From the NCBI RefSeq assembly GCF_002224285.1, contig NZ_CP022436.1:2294001-2358000 (forward strand): a stretch of 64,000 bases of DNA, written 5' to 3'. Below are positions 44,398 through 54,150 of the stretch, piece by piece. This DNA comes from Arthrobacter sp. YN (GTDB taxonomy: Bacteria > Actinomycetota > Actinomycetes > Actinomycetales > Micrococcaceae). The position numbers and the translations under genes are program-made. The first letter of the stretch is position 1, and each line of letters begins with the position of its first letter. Below the pieces are notes generated by a model that saw only the letters and a program-made list of their open reading frames with translations, did no database searches and was not told the DNA's origin.

Positions 44398-44682
44398 TCA
44401 GGTTCTTACCTGAACTTCATATCCTTCAGCTCGTTCAAAAAGCACCCTTAAGTTTGTCCCGGAATGCTGCAGCCAAATGATCTGGGAATCGGAGCTTACA
44501 GCTTCAACCACGCCTTCCCGGATCGGTCCACCGCCGCGGTAGACCCTGACGTGTTTGCCCGTTAGCAAGGACCAGTCCTCAACGGAGTTGGCGTCCTTCG
44601 AGGTTACTTCTGGGCGGTCACCATCGGACCTGTTCTTGCCAATGGAGCTGTCGAAGCTCACGGCATCGTGTGTCGTGTTCAA
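44398..44682 (-). CDS. Small uncharacterised protein at the end of the amino-alcohol operon
   Basis: 94 residues. The first 35 residues are polar and probably disordered; the rest (WSLLTGKHVRVYRGGGPIRE, VVEAVSSDSQIIWLQHSGTN, LRVLFERAEGYEV) looks like a compact beta-barrel of SH3-like type. It begins 41 bp after the Amidohydro_3 gene stop and ends just before a terminator hairpin, which supports it as a true last gene. No family recognised; a nucleic-acid- or metal-binding accessory role is possible but unproven. Confidence 0.6.
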   Translation of the reverse strand: MNTTHDAVSFDSSIGKNRSDGDRPEVTSKDANSVEDWSLLTGKHVRVYRGGGPIREGVVEAVSSDSQIIWLQHSGTNLRVLFERAEGYEVQVRT

Positions 44683-44723
44683 GATATTTCCTCGGGGCTT
44701 TCGAAACCAGTCGTTTGGGACGA

Positions 44724-46496
44724 TTACCGCTTGGCGCCGGTCCGCTCCGACTGGACATCAGGTTCTGTCCCCAGACCGGTGTCATGAACTACTCGCCCCC
44801 CGACGTATGTCATGAGGACGCGGGTTTCTGGCAGGGCATCGATGTCGCATGTAATGGGGTTGCGGTCCAGGATTGCCAAGTCGGCGTGATTGCCGGGAAT
44901 GAGGGCGCCGATGCCTTCCCAACCCATGAGTTTCGCCCCGTTTTGGGTCCACATCTCGTATGCTTCTTGGCGGGTGGCCACTTGGGCAGGGCCGGCGTTG
45001 GTTCTGCCGCTGGGATACATCCTGTGGGTCACTGCAAGCTGCATGTGTTCGAAGGGATTGCATGGACCCCAGTCCATTCCGCCTGCTACCTCGAGGCCGG
45101 CGTCAAGGAAGTGGCGGAGGGGGTTGAGCACTTCGAGTGCCTTGGGGCCGATCCTTTCAGCCAGCATGTCTGCCTTGCCAAAGGTGAAGCTCGTGCTGAT
45201 GGTCATGCTGAAGCCTAACTCGGCGTATTTTTTTGCTTGGTCTTCGCGGACCATATAGCCGTGCTGGATGATCCAATTAGTGCGCTCCAGCCTGTGTTTA
45301 GCAAGGACCTCTTCAGTCATTGCGATGTGTTCGTCGTGTTCGTCCGGGCTACAGGCGCAGAGGTTTAGCCGCAGGTCGTTCTCTGCGCAGAATTCGAACG
45401 CCCGTCGGTTATGTTCCACGCTTACTACCCGCTTGCCGGTTGTCACGTTCCCCCAGGGATCGAGATACCCTTCGTTCCAGGCTATGTTGCCGTTGAAACA
45501 AGGTCCGAATGTTGCGCTGGTTATGCCGTCGATGCGCAGCCAGTCGTCTTGGACGGATCGCATGGCGAGTGCCCTCTCAAGGGTCGCGTCGATCTCCGCG
45601 TCTGTCTTGGGTAGGTCACCGGGCAGTGCCGCCGGCTCAAGCTCAGGTACGGCATGGACCCGCAGGCTCAGGGCACCGTGGGCGTGCATCATCTGGTAGG
45701 CCTCGATGTGATCGAAGTCCATCGCGTGGCCTTCGTAGATCGTGGTGATGCCGAGCCCGTTGTACACAGCCATGGCTTTCGCCAGGGCCGCGGGCGCCAG
45801 TTCGGGTTGAATCAATGGCGGCATGAGCTTTGACAGCTCTGCGAAGAACGGATCTGAGTTGTAGTAGTTGGTCACCGCCCCTCGTAGGATGCCTGTGGGA
45901 TTACCTGCTGCGTCCTTTTCGATCCATACGTCGGAGACCCGGTCCTCTGTTGAGGCATCAATTCCGAGCACCGAGAGGGCAGCGGAGTTCAGTGCGATGG
46001 CGTTCGGCAGGACCGGTGCGAAGGCTTGGATGATCACCGGGTGGTCGGTGGTGGCACGGTCCAGGACGTGCCTGTCCGGCAGTTCCCCTTCCGTCAGATG
46101 ACGGAAGGAACGTCGTTGGAAATAGTGCGGCTCGCCGATCGGGGTGGTCCGTACCCATTCGCCTTTGGGTGTGGCTGCCGCTTTGCGCTGAATCAACTCG
46201 ACGATTTCGTCATGGTCACGTACTTCGGTGAGGTCCACCAGGGGGGCTATGAACGCTGAGAAGTGCAATAAGTGTGGGTGTGTGTCGATCAGGCCCGGGA
46301 TGATGGTGGCCCCGGGGACGCTCTGGCGTTCCACGTCCGGGCCCGCGATGGACAGAACTTCCTCGTTGGAGCCGACGGCGACGATCCGGCCGTCCCTAAT
46401 CCAGATGGCCTCCGCGGGTGTGCCGCGGGAGTCAACAATTACTTCGGCGTCGGTATAGATGATGTTGGGCTGATCGATAGTCGTTTCAGTAGTCAT
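44724..46496 (-). CDS. Amidohydrolase family 3 (YtcJ/NfdA-like) hydrolase, second operon copy
   Basis: About 590 residues from the ATG at 46496; the longer frame to 46787 overlaps the upstream gene in another frame. Metal-binding HxH is H73/H75 in GLIDTHPHLLHF. The C-terminus contains GALIPGNHADLAILDRNPITC and VLMTYVGGRVVHD, typical of the composite beta domain. It is clearly related to, but different from, the upstream neighbour at 46561; two members in tandem suggest different substrates or a heteromeric enzyme. A role in deacylating or deformylating an N-substituted amide is inference from the family and operon. Confidence 0.88.
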   Translation of the reverse strand: MTTETTIDQPNIIYTDAEVIVDSRGTPAEAIWIRDGRIVAVGSNEEVLSIAGPDVERQSVPGATIIPGLIDTHPHLLHFSAFIAPLVDLTEVRDHDEIVELIQRKAAATPKGEWVRTTPIGEPHYFQRRSFRHLTEGELPDRHVLDRATTDHPVIIQAFAPVLPNAIALNSAALSVLGIDASTEDRVSDVWIEKDAAGNPTGILRGAVTNYYNSDPFFAELSKLMPPLIQPELAPAALAKAMAVYNGLGITTIYEGHAMDFDHIEAYQMMHAHGALSLRVHAVPELEPAALPGDLPKTDAEIDATLERALAMRSVQDDWLRIDGITSATFGPCFNGNIAWNEGYLDPWGNVTTGKRVVSVEHNRRAFEFCAENDLRLNLCACSPDEHDEHIAMTEEVLAKHRLERTNWIIQHGYMVREDQAKKYAELGFSMTISTSFTFGKADMLAERIGPKALEVLNPLRHFLDAGLEVAGGMDWGPCNPFEHMQLAVTHRMYPSGRTNAGPAQVATRQEAYEMWTQNGAKLMGWEGIGALIPGNHADLAILDRNPITCDIDALPETRVLMTYVGGRVVHDTGLGTEPDVQSERTGAKR

Positions 46497-46560
46497 TCGT
46501 GCTCCTTGGTTTGTTCCCGGATTTCGGTCGTTGGAATCTAGAGCCGTTGCGCTTAGGCGC

Positions 46561-48219
46561 CTAGCTCTGCGGGCGTTCGTAGACGCTCTTGCCTTGAAAA
46601 TAGGTCCGCATGACTTCCGTTTTGTGAATGGCATTCGTGGGGACGTCGAACAGATTGTGGTTGAGCAGAACAAAATCTGCTGAGTGGCCGGCCTTGATAG
46701 CGCCGACGGTTTCTCCCAGGCCCATGGCGGTGGCGGGGTTCCGGGTGAATGCGGCGATTGCCTGGGGGAGCGAAAGGCATTGCTCACCGTTTTGTTCCCC
46801 CGGTACCGCGGGATCGGGGTTCGAGCGTGTGACGAGGGTTTCCATTCCGATCCACGGGTTGGGTACAGGGACTACCGGCCAGTCGGATCCGCCCGATACC
46901 AGTGCACCGCTCAAGGCCAGGTCTTTGATCGGCCAGCTCTCACGCAGGACCTTCTCCGGGATCTGGTTTGCGATGCTTTCATCGAAGATGTTCGGGTACC
47001 AAATGTAGGGGGATACATCCGGTATCACGTTCAGTTCTGCGAAACGGGAACGGTCCGCCGGGTCGACGTATGCTACGTGCGCAATTTGGAAGATTGCTCC
47101 TTCACCGTGCTTCTCGCGAATCACCTCGATTGCGTCCAGAGCCTGCCGTACCGAACCGTCACCCGTGGCATGCAGCTTTGCCCCAAGCCCGAGCTCGATG
47201 CATCGTTCAAGAGTTGCAACGAGGTCATCACGGGTCCACAGGAGTTCGCCAGTGTCTGAGGGGTCTTCATGCTCGCCGTGGCAGAGGTACGGGCTGAGCA
47301 TGGCGGAGGTCCGGGTCATGGGAACTCCATCCAGGAATAGTTTTACGAAGTCCGGTCGGACGTGGTCGGTGCGGTACTTTTCGGCAACGGCGTACAGGTC
47401 CTCGCCAAAGATCCCGTCTCCAAAGAAGGGGCGGGCCGGGAGCGAGCCGACAACCCAGGACGTCAGTTCCGAATTCTTATCCATGTCGGACAACGCCAGA
47501 AGCGCATTTTCGAGCGTCCCCGCATCCTGTACAGCGGTAATGCCGTACGAGTTCACCAAACGGACCGCGGTCGCGGCAGAGACGCGGTCGCGTTCGCGGT
47601 GATCGTTGATCGCAGCAGCCGCCTTGTCTTCGGCCAGCGCACAGGCAGATTCGTACAGGACGCCTGTGAGCGTGCCGTCAGAACCGCGAACAAACGTCCC
47701 TCCCTCGGGGTTTGGAGTCCCTTCATCCACACCCATGATTTCCAGTGCGCGGGAGTTGACCCAACGGTTGTGGTGGGAGTCGTCCCGCAATAGCACGGGG
47801 CGCCCGCCGCTGGCTTCATCGAGGCCCGGCAGATAGCCCCCTTGTGCAATTTGATCAAGTACGGGGCTGCCGATGATTCCGCCGACCACCCATTCGTCCG
47901 GGGCGAGGCGCTCGGACCAGTTCCGCACCTTTGCCAGGATGGCGTCGATCCCCTCGGAGGGCGGCATGGTCAGTTCCCATGCGGACTGGGCCCCGCCGAT
48001 CAGAAGATGGGAATGCACGTCGCAGAGCCCGGGCATGACCATCCTCCCCCCGGCATCCAGAAGTTCCGTGTCGGTTGAAGCGAGGGCTGTAATCTCGGCC
48101 GTGGTGCCGACTGCGGTGACGACACCTGCTGTAACGGCAAAGGCTTCCGCCCATTCATTTGCCGGGTCGCAGGTGTAGACGGATGCGTTAGTGACTATCA
48201 GATCAATTTCTTTACTCAT
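46561..48219 (-). CDS. Amidohydrolase family 3 (YtcJ/NfdA-like) hydrolase, first operon copy
   Basis: 552 residues. Metal ligands start at H69/H71 in GLCDVHSHLL. Other expected blocks are ATGDGSVRQALDAIE, FQIAHVAYVDPADR and SGGSDWPVVP. It starts 18 bp after the APC permease stop, so it is co-transcribed. The family cleaves C-N bonds in amides, formamides and carbamates in cytoplasm. Between a permease and a kinase/phospho-lyase pair it would fit release of a free amino group before phosphorylation, but this is a hypothesis. Confidence 0.88.
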   Translation of the reverse strand: MSKEIDLIVTNASVYTCDPANEWAEAFAVTAGVVTAVGTTAEITALASTDTELLDAGGRMVMPGLCDVHSHLLIGGAQSAWELTMPPSEGIDAILAKVRNWSERLAPDEWVVGGIIGSPVLDQIAQGGYLPGLDEASGGRPVLLRDDSHHNRWVNSRALEIMGVDEGTPNPEGGTFVRGSDGTLTGVLYESACALAEDKAAAAINDHRERDRVSAATAVRLVNSYGITAVQDAGTLENALLALSDMDKNSELTSWVVGSLPARPFFGDGIFGEDLYAVAEKYRTDHVRPDFVKLFLDGVPMTRTSAMLSPYLCHGEHEDPSDTGELLWTRDDLVATLERCIELGLGAKLHATGDGSVRQALDAIEVIREKHGEGAIFQIAHVAYVDPADRSRFAELNVIPDVSPYIWYPNIFDESIANQIPEKVLRESWPIKDLALSGALVSGGSDWPVVPVPNPWIGMETLVTRSNPDPAVPGEQNGEQCLSLPQAIAAFTRNPATAMGLGETVGAIKAGHSADFVLLNHNLFDVPTNAIHKTEVMRTYFQGKSVYERPQS

Positions 48220-48237
48220 GGCGCTGCCTCCTGGGCT

Positions 48238-49746
48238 CTAGGGACGAGTTGTGCTGAACGATGGTTCTTCCGGAGATTTCTCGGCGTCGTTGTTTTCCAA
48301 CGGCAGCCGCTCGAGATCCTGGCCGAGACCCACGTAGATCTCTGGTTTGTTTCTGCGAAGATGCCATGCAAGAAGCAGGCCGCCGACGACGGCAACCGCG
48401 AGGAGCCAGGGAAGCATGGTAATCACCGGGGCGTCCGAACCGGCCAGCACCGAGAAGTTGCTGATGGCAAGGACCACCACAAAGCCCAAACCAAGAAGGC
48501 CAATCCCTGGCGCCAGCAGGGTGCTCCACCATCGCCGCTCCCGAATTCTCCTGAAGTGCACCACAATTGCCAGCGTGGCCATGAACTGCAGGGTGAGGAT
48601 GCCCAACGTGCCAAAGCCCGTCATGCTCGGAATGAGTGAAGTGAGTGGTTCCAGCCCGAACACTGCGAAGAGCCCGGCGACTACGAGCCCCACTGCGAAC
48701 TGGGCCATGGAGGCGCGCTGCGGAAATCCGTTGGGACGGGTCCGGCTCAGCCATTGCGTGAGAATCCGTGCGCGGCCCAGAGAGTAGATGTACCTGGTGG
48801 CCGAGTTGTGCAGGGCCATCAATGCGGCAAAGAGGCTCACAAGCAGCAGGATCATCATGGTCGTTGTAAGGCCCTCCCCGAGATATTGGCTTGAGAGGAA
48901 GAACACCAGATCGCCGGCGGCCAGGTGCTCGGCAGCGATTCCCTGGGTATCCGCTGCACCCAGTGCGCTTACTATGGCCCATGTAGTCACGGCTGCAAGA
49001 AGTCCGATGAAGCCTATTGCCCCGTAGGTTGCCCGTGGGATGGTCCTGCGGGGATTCCTCGCCTCCTCGCTGAACAACCCCGTTGCCTCCACTCCAACGA
49101 AGGCGTTGGCCGCGAACAGAAAACCGATTCCCGCTGCGCCCGAGAACACGATGCCGGGGCTGAAGACGTCCAGCGTGTAGCCGTCCCGGATGAGGACGGC
49201 GATGTCGAAGATTATCAGGATGGAAACTTCCAGGATCAGACCAACGCCAAGAACCTTGGCGCTGAAATTGATACCTTGGCGGCTGAGTAGGAAAGCGGCC
49301 GCCACCGCTACCAGTGACCAGATGAACCAGTGCACGTCAAGCCCTGTGAGCTGCGCGATCACAGTCTGAGTGAACAATCCGATTGTTCCGATCGCACCGG
49401 CTACGAAGCAGTTGTAGCCGAGCATCGCTACCAGTGCAGCCACCAGCGCTGCTGCTCTTCCCAGGCCCTTGAGGACAACGGCGTAGAACCCTCCTGCGCT
49501 GACAAGCAACTTGGACATTTGGGCATAGCCCACGGCGAAGAGTAGGAGTATCGCGGTAACGACAATGAAAGATCCCACCATCCCGGCGCCGTTGCCGAGT
49601 GCCAGGCCAAGAGCGGTGATGACAATAATGCCGGTCAGCGGGGCGACGGCCGCAAGTACAAGGAAAACGACGCCAAAAACGCCCAAGGAGTCCCGGGACA
49701 ATTTGTCTGGGACGGAAGGAACGTGTTCCTGCAGCTGATTATCCAT
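48238..49746 (-). CDS. APC-superfamily amino acid/amine permease
   Basis: 502 residues with about twelve membrane spans. The start (LSRDSLGVFGVVFLVLAAVAPLTGIIVITALGLA) has the unwound span-1 feature of APC transporters, and FAANAFVGVEATGLFSEEARNPRRTIPRAT is the conserved span-6/loop block. Family members import amino acids, ethanolamine or polyamines by proton or ion symport. Start ATG 49746 has AGAAGG upstream. Being in one operon with a kinase and phospho-lyase suggests the cargo is an amino alcohol or N-acyl amine. Confidence 0.92.
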   Translation of the reverse strand: MDNQLQEHVPSVPDKLSRDSLGVFGVVFLVLAAVAPLTGIIVITALGLALGNGAGMVGSFIVVTAILLLFAVGYAQMSKLLVSAGGFYAVVLKGLGRAAALVAALVAMLGYNCFVAGAIGTIGLFTQTVIAQLTGLDVHWFIWSLVAVAAAFLLSRQGINFSAKVLGVGLILEVSILIIFDIAVLIRDGYTLDVFSPGIVFSGAAGIGFLFAANAFVGVEATGLFSEEARNPRRTIPRATYGAIGFIGLLAAVTTWAIVSALGAADTQGIAAEHLAAGDLVFFLSSQYLGEGLTTTMMILLLVSLFAALMALHNSATRYIYSLGRARILTQWLSRTRPNGFPQRASMAQFAVGLVVAGLFAVFGLEPLTSLIPSMTGFGTLGILTLQFMATLAIVVHFRRIRERRWWSTLLAPGIGLLGLGFVVVLAISNFSVLAGSDAPVITMLPWLLAVAVVGGLLLAWHLRRNKPEIYVGLGQDLERLPLENNDAEKSPEEPSFSTTRP

Positions 49747-49814
49747 GGCAACCTTCTTTTTATCTGGCGTCCTCCGCCGGGCGGAGGAGACCGGGTTGAC
49801 GCCTCATGTATTGA

Positions 49815-50585
49815 TTAGGCGGGAAAGGAGGACCTGGCGGAATAGCCGAAGTCCGAGAGGATATTGGCCCCGTTGATGGCACGCGAGCCTTCGCCGGAAA
49901 GGAAAAGTACGGTCCGGGCGATGTCACCGGGGGTGTTCACGGGGTATTCCGCATCGTCGAAGCTCTCAACGCCAATCCCGCGCCTGGCCATCGGGGTATC
50001 TACGATGGATGGGCACACACTGTTGACCCTAATTCCGTGGGATTCGAAGAGCTCGAAGGACAATGCCCTGGTGAGCTGTACCAGAGCCCCCTTGGAAGCG
50101 TTATAAGCCAACATCCCGGGCGCTGCCACGAAGCCTGAATCGGACCCAATAATAGTGACCGAGGCGTGTTGCTCTTCCCTGAGGAAAGGCAAGGCGTGCT
50201 TCACCGCGTGAAATACGCCCAGCACGTTGACTTCAAGGACACGGAGGAAGTCATGGGAAGTTACGTCCTCCACCGCAGCGCCCATTTCACCCTCGATTCC
50301 GGCGCTGGCAACCACTGTATTGATGCCCTGAAGCCGGCTGTCGAACTCCTTGAAGGCGCTTGCCATCGCAGCTTCGTCCGCCACGTCCGCCACAATTCCG
50401 TGGCACCTGCCGTCCTTATACTCAGAGAGCGGTCCGTGCAGGGCTGCATCCAGACTTTGCTGAGAGCGGGTAATGATGCCCACTCTCGCCCCCTCGTCCA
50501 GGAACGCTGCGGCCGTGGCAAGTCCGATTCCGGAGGCGCCACCGGTAATAACGACCCGCTGTGCGGTTTTTTGAGAAAGATCCAT
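49815..50585 (-). CDS. Short-chain dehydrogenase/reductase of the amino-alcohol operon
   Basis: 256 residues. VVITGGASGIGLATAAAFLDEGARVGIITRS is the dinucleotide site, NTVVASAGIEG replaces the NNAG segment, and the catalytic Tyr-Lys is in AYNASKGALVQL. VIITR after strand 2 suggests NADP preference, which is only a guess. It sits between permease and phospho-lyase genes and could reduce or oxidise an aldehyde, ketone or alcohol intermediate, for example interconverting an amino ketone and an amino alcohol before phosphorylation. Confidence 0.88.
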   Translation of the reverse strand: MDLSQKTAQRVVITGGASGIGLATAAAFLDEGARVGIITRSQQSLDAALHGPLSEYKDGRCHGIVADVADEAAMASAFKEFDSRLQGINTVVASAGIEGEMGAAVEDVTSHDFLRVLEVNVLGVFHAVKHALPFLREEQHASVTIIGSDSGFVAAPGMLAYNASKGALVQLTRALSFELFESHGIRVNSVCPSIVDTPMARRGIGVESFDDAEYPVNTPGDIARTVLFLSGEGSRAINGANILSDFGYSARSSFPA

Positions 50586-50652
50586 GAGTCCGTTCCGATC
50601 AGAAGTAGTCCTCGAAGCTGTTGTGCTTCTTTCAGATGTGGTGGGGCGACGA

Positions 50653-51978
50653 CTAGATGCTGTGGAGGGCCGCTTCCAGACCTTCCAGCAGTTGTTCCGC
50701 GTGTGATTTGTTGAATACGAGCGGCGGCCGTATTTTCAGCACGGTTTCATGCCGGCCCACCTTGCTAATGAGAATCCTGTTGTCCTTCATGTTCTCTACG
50801 AGCTTCTTCGTGACCGCCGGGGCTGACAGGCCAGACTTCTGGTCCGGAAGCAGCTCGACGCCGAAGAACAGGCCCTGGCCCTTGACAGCTCCCGCGAAGT
50901 CGAACCGGGCAGCCAGTTTTTCCAGTCCTTCCTTTAGGACATTGCCGGTAGTTTGGGCATTGGCCATCAGGTCCTCGTCCTTCATGACCTGCAGGACCGC
51001 CCTGCCCGCGGCAGCGGAGACAGGATTCCCCGCGAAGGTATTGAAGTACAGATTGGCCGCACCAAACTCGTCCAGCAGATCGGCGCTCGTTACCACCCCG
51101 CCGATCGGATGCCCATTTCCCATGGGCTTTCCCATGGTGACCAGATCTGGGGCAAGCTCGTACAGCTCGTAGCCCCACATTGCGTCCCCGGTGCGGCCGA
51201 ACCCGGACTGCACTTCATCTGAGATCAGCAGGCCCCCGGCCGCGTGGATGCGCTGTTGAACAGCATGGAGGTAGCCGTCCGGGAGCCTGCACAGGCCCTC
51301 GGTCGAGAAGAGCGGATCAAACAGGAAGGCGGACACTCCAAACCCTTCGCTGTTAAGGGATTCAATCGCTGCATCCAGCTCGCGAATAGCGATCTCAAAC
51401 AGCTCTGCCGGCGAGACGTCGTTATCGGCTGTGTCCAGGTCCGGGATTCGGATCGCGCGGACGTTGGACGACACTCCGTTCCTGGTGGGCAAAGCCGTGG
51501 TTACATCCGCGAGGAGCGAGGTGTTTCCGTGGTAGCTGAAGTCGGACACAATGATGCCTGTGTTCCCAGTACGCTGGTTGGCTATGCGGAAAGCCAGGTC
51601 GTTGGCCTCTGATCCGCTGTTGGTGAAGGAAACCTTTTCCAACCCGTCGCCGAACGTCGCGAGGAGTTCCTCGGAATAGTCGATCACCTGGCTGTTCAGG
51701 TAGCGGGTGTGGATGTTCAGCCGGGATGCCTGGGCCTGAATGGCTTCTATGACGACGGGGTTGCAGTGCCCAACGTGCGGCACGTTGTTGTAGGCATCGA
51801 GATACGTCCGTCCGGTCACGTCTGTAGCCCAGACTCCTTTGGCCGATACCAAGGCAATCGGTTCGTCATAAAAGAGCGGGGAATGGATGCCCAGTGTCTT
51901 CAGCCTTCGCTCCAGCAGGCTGGATGCAGAGCTTTCGGTCTGCTGGGAGACGGAATTTCGATTTTTTGTGTGAGGCAT
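50653..51978 (-). CDS. Class-III PLP enzyme, probable O-phospho-amino-alcohol phospho-lyase
   Basis: 441 residues of fold-type I. PLP is held by K284 in TMGKPMGNGHP, D254 in LISDEVQSGFGRTG and SGSEAND at 121-127. Several stretches match the ETNPPL/PHYKPL (AGXT2L) phospho-lyase branch rather than ordinary omega-transaminases: NNVPHVGHCNPVVIEAIQ, LNIHTRYLN, FTNSGSEANDLAFRIA, YFNTFAGNPVSAA, LKIRPPLVFN. A protein of this branch from Arthrobacter aurescens has been reported to act on O-phosphoethanolamine. It would release phosphate and ammonia from a phosphorylated amino alcohol to give an aldehyde. The kinase gene directly upstream supports this. A transaminase remains the alternative. Confidence 0.85.
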   Translation of the reverse strand: MPHTKNRNSVSQQTESSASSLLERRLKTLGIHSPLFYDEPIALVSAKGVWATDVTGRTYLDAYNNVPHVGHCNPVVIEAIQAQASRLNIHTRYLNSQVIDYSEELLATFGDGLEKVSFTNSGSEANDLAFRIANQRTGNTGIIVSDFSYHGNTSLLADVTTALPTRNGVSSNVRAIRIPDLDTADNDVSPAELFEIAIRELDAAIESLNSEGFGVSAFLFDPLFSTEGLCRLPDGYLHAVQQRIHAAGGLLISDEVQSGFGRTGDAMWGYELYELAPDLVTMGKPMGNGHPIGGVVTSADLLDEFGAANLYFNTFAGNPVSAAAGRAVLQVMKDEDLMANAQTTGNVLKEGLEKLAARFDFAGAVKGQGLFFGVELLPDQKSGLSAPAVTKKLVENMKDNRILISKVGRHETVLKIRPPLVFNKSHAEQLLEGLEAALHSI

Positions 51979-52106
51979 TATTTCTCCGTTTCGGGCATGA
52001 AAAATTAGCCCAGCAATTGCGAGCGGATCACGAGGCGCAGGGCGCCGAATATTGTTAGGGCCGCCGGAGCAGTGACACTACGACGTCGGAAGGTGGGGAC
52101 GGCGCA

Positions 52107-53117
52107 TCAGCGCCCCGCTGACACTCGGGAAGCGGAGTAATTCCGCGCCATCTTCAGGACCACCGGAATGATTTGGCTGATGATGAACTCGGAAGTTTCG
52201 TCCCCTCGTCTCGTCGAGGCCCAGCCCATGTACGTCAGGCCACGCGAGAGCAGCATCGCGTCCCAAATCTTCATCTGTTCCTGGGGCAGCGCCCGGACGG
52301 ACCGATAACCCTCTATCGCGCTGCGGCAGTAATCAGAATATTTCGGGTGGGGCAGGTAAAAGAAGAGCAGCGTGGCAAGGTCAAATAGATGCCACCCCTG
52401 ACCAAAGTCATCAAAGTCGATAAGGACGCACTCTTCGTCGCGAACCAGAATGTTCTCCGGCGTGAAATCTGCGTGGATGACGCCATACCGATCTTTGCCA
52501 AATCCGAAGGAAATCAACTCGTCCTTGATTGCCCGCTTGACGTCGTGGAGCAGGACAACGTCTTGCTCTGAAAGCTCGCGAATATCGCACGGATCGCCCC
52601 ACAGGGCCTGCTCACCGACCAAGCCTTCGATGTCCCAAGCCTGTCGGTCAAAATCCTTTCCGACGCCGATACCAGTCGCCTCGTTGTGAAACGCGCCGGC
52701 CAGCGCCCCGAGCCGGTGGAAGGTCTCGGGGCTGAGGCTGGAGCTACCATCAAAGGCTTCTACGACGTCGCCCAGAGGCGCTGCATCTTCCACCCAGACG
52801 AGTACGTCGATCTGATAGGTGAACCCATCGTTTCCCGCGATCAGGCAGAGCAGGTCCCCATCCGACGTCGGAAGAACCTCCGGGACGTCCACTCCTCGGC
52901 TCCTAAGCGAACGCAGGAATTCCAGTTCGCACGTGACCTCCGAATCCGAGCGGTATCCGGGGCGGTGAAGCCGCACGGCATAGGTGATTTTTCCTTCCGG
53001 GTAAATTCGGAAGACATAGTTCTCACGGTATTTGACGAACTCAATCGCCGTGTCCTCTTGAAAGCCGTACCGCCCAAGTGCCGCATGAACCGTGCGAACT
53101 GCATGTGCTTTGTCCAA
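52107..53117 (-). CDS. APH-fold small-molecule kinase, probable amino-alcohol kinase
   Basis: 336 residues of the aminoglycoside phosphotransferase/choline kinase fold. The catalytic loop is HADFTPEN at 215-222 (D217 as base, N222), and the metal-binding DFD is 234-236. YVFRIYPEGKITYAVRLHRPG carries the ATP-binding strand region. The TTG at 53117 has GGGAG in place. Homologues beside phospho-lyases include hydroxylysine kinase and bacterial amino-alcohol kinases. First gene of the seven-gene operon, behind a promoter element shared with the operon starting at 58722. Confidence 0.88.
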   Translation of the reverse strand: MDKAHAVRTVHAALGRYGFQEDTAIEFVKYRENYVFRIYPEGKITYAVRLHRPGYRSDSEVTCELEFLRSLRSRGVDVPEVLPTSDGDLLCLIAGNDGFTYQIDVLVWVEDAAPLGDVVEAFDGSSSLSPETFHRLGALAGAFHNEATGIGVGKDFDRQAWDIEGLVGEQALWGDPCDIRELSEQDVVLLHDVKRAIKDELISFGFGKDRYGVIHADFTPENILVRDEECVLIDFDDFGQGWHLFDLATLLFFYLPHPKYSDYCRSAIEGYRSVRALPQEQMKIWDAMLLSRGLTYMGWASTRRGDETSEFIISQIIPVVLKMARNYSASRVSAGR

Positions 53118-53206
53118 AGTGGATCTCCCTTGATTCTAGGTCTGTGTGGTGGTCGATCTGGGCTGGCTGAGTAGCCTGCAGATTCGTTCCGTAACCCTCC
53201 TCTAGA

Positions 53207-53250
53207 AAAAGTGAACCACACCACATAGCCAAAATCTATACTCTGAGTAC
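53207..53250 (-). promoter_or_regulatory. Shared promoter element, copy 1 (kinase operon)
   Basis: This 44-bp stretch aligns without gaps to 58758-58801 with 32 identities counted by eye, including AAAAGTGAA, YCACA, AGC and GAGT blocks. It lies 90 bp upstream of the kinase start on the minus strand and between it and the divergent TetR gene. It probably holds a common regulator site. Confidence 0.65.
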
Positions 53251-53325
53251 ATTTTTTGATTCCAAAGGATAGAATGACTGCGGGGGTGCGGGCCAAGGTT
53301 CCTCCGGTAAAGGAAGGGACAGACC

Positions 53326-53946
53326 ATGATGACGAAGATTTCCCCCACGGGGTCTCTCCGGGAACGACAACAGGTTCGGGCAAAGGATGACCTGTTGCTG
53401 GCCACGTTGGGAATCATTTCGGCCGAGGGGCCCGACGGTGTGAGCATCGACCGGGTAACGCAGAATGCCGGAATGTCGCGGGGGACCCTGTACGCCTACT
53501 GTCCCGGCGGCCGCGATGAACTCTTGCTTCGCGCGTACGAACATATCGGGACACGATTCATTGAGGCAGCCACCGAACGTGCTGAGTTCCGGGATGACTG
53601 GATGGATCGGATTTCAGGCTTTGCGGAGGCCATGGCGGAGCTGTGCTCGGATTCGCAGATCGGATTCTTCTACAACATCAGTGGACCAAACCTTCTGGGC
53701 TTCCCGGCTGACAGGGGCAGGGGATCCAGGGCTGCGCTGGATGTCATTAATAAGGAGTTGACCAGAGCGATCAGCGAGGGCGACGTTGACGCGGGAATCG
53801 ACACCGAAGGGACGGCCATCCTCCTTACGGGAAGCCTGCGGGAAATGGGAATGGCTGTAGCCCGCAACATCGACATGGCAGGGAGTCTTCTGCTGGCCTT
53901 CAAGCGGATTCTCGTGGGATTGCGTTCCCCTATTTGTGATTCGTAA
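53326..53946 (+). CDS. TetR-family regulator, tandem paralogue 1
   Basis: 206 residues. The DNA-binding domain is VSIDRVTQNAGMSRGTLYAYCPGGRDELLLRAYEHIG. It resembles the next gene over its whole length (IISAEGxDxVxIDR, AGMSRGTxYAxxxGGRDE, GxFYNxxGPxLxG), so the two arose by duplication. ATG 53326 has GGAAGGG upstream. It is divergent from the kinase operon and is the first candidate repressor of it. Confidence 0.9.
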   Translation: MMTKISPTGSLRERQQVRAKDDLLLATLGIISAEGPDGVSIDRVTQNAGMSRGTLYAYCPGGRDELLLRAYEHIGTRFIEAATERAEFRDDWMDRISGFAEAMAELCSDSQIGFFYNISGPNLLGFPADRGRGSRAALDVINKELTRAISEGDVDAGIDTEGTAILLTGSLREMGMAVARNIDMAGSLLLAFKRILVGLRSPICDS

Positions 53947-54150
53947 CGTCGATGGTGATATATCCGTCGGCTGTAGGGGCGTTGGACGCACGTCGCAGAG
54001 TGTGAGTCGGTGGTTGGGGCTACGTCGTCAGCGAAGTTGGTGCCGCTTCAGGGTCCCCCTGCCTTGGTCGATGAGCCTGCTGACTGCTGCTTCTGACCTT
54101 TAGACAGGTCGTCCAAAAAAGATGACTAAGAGGCAGGTCCTGGTCTGAAT

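Noticed and set aside
50653..51978. Plain omega-transaminase annotation for the class-III PLP enzyme
   Set aside because: Several blocks match the phospho-lyase branch better and an APH-fold kinase gene lies directly upstream, although the older label is not excluded.
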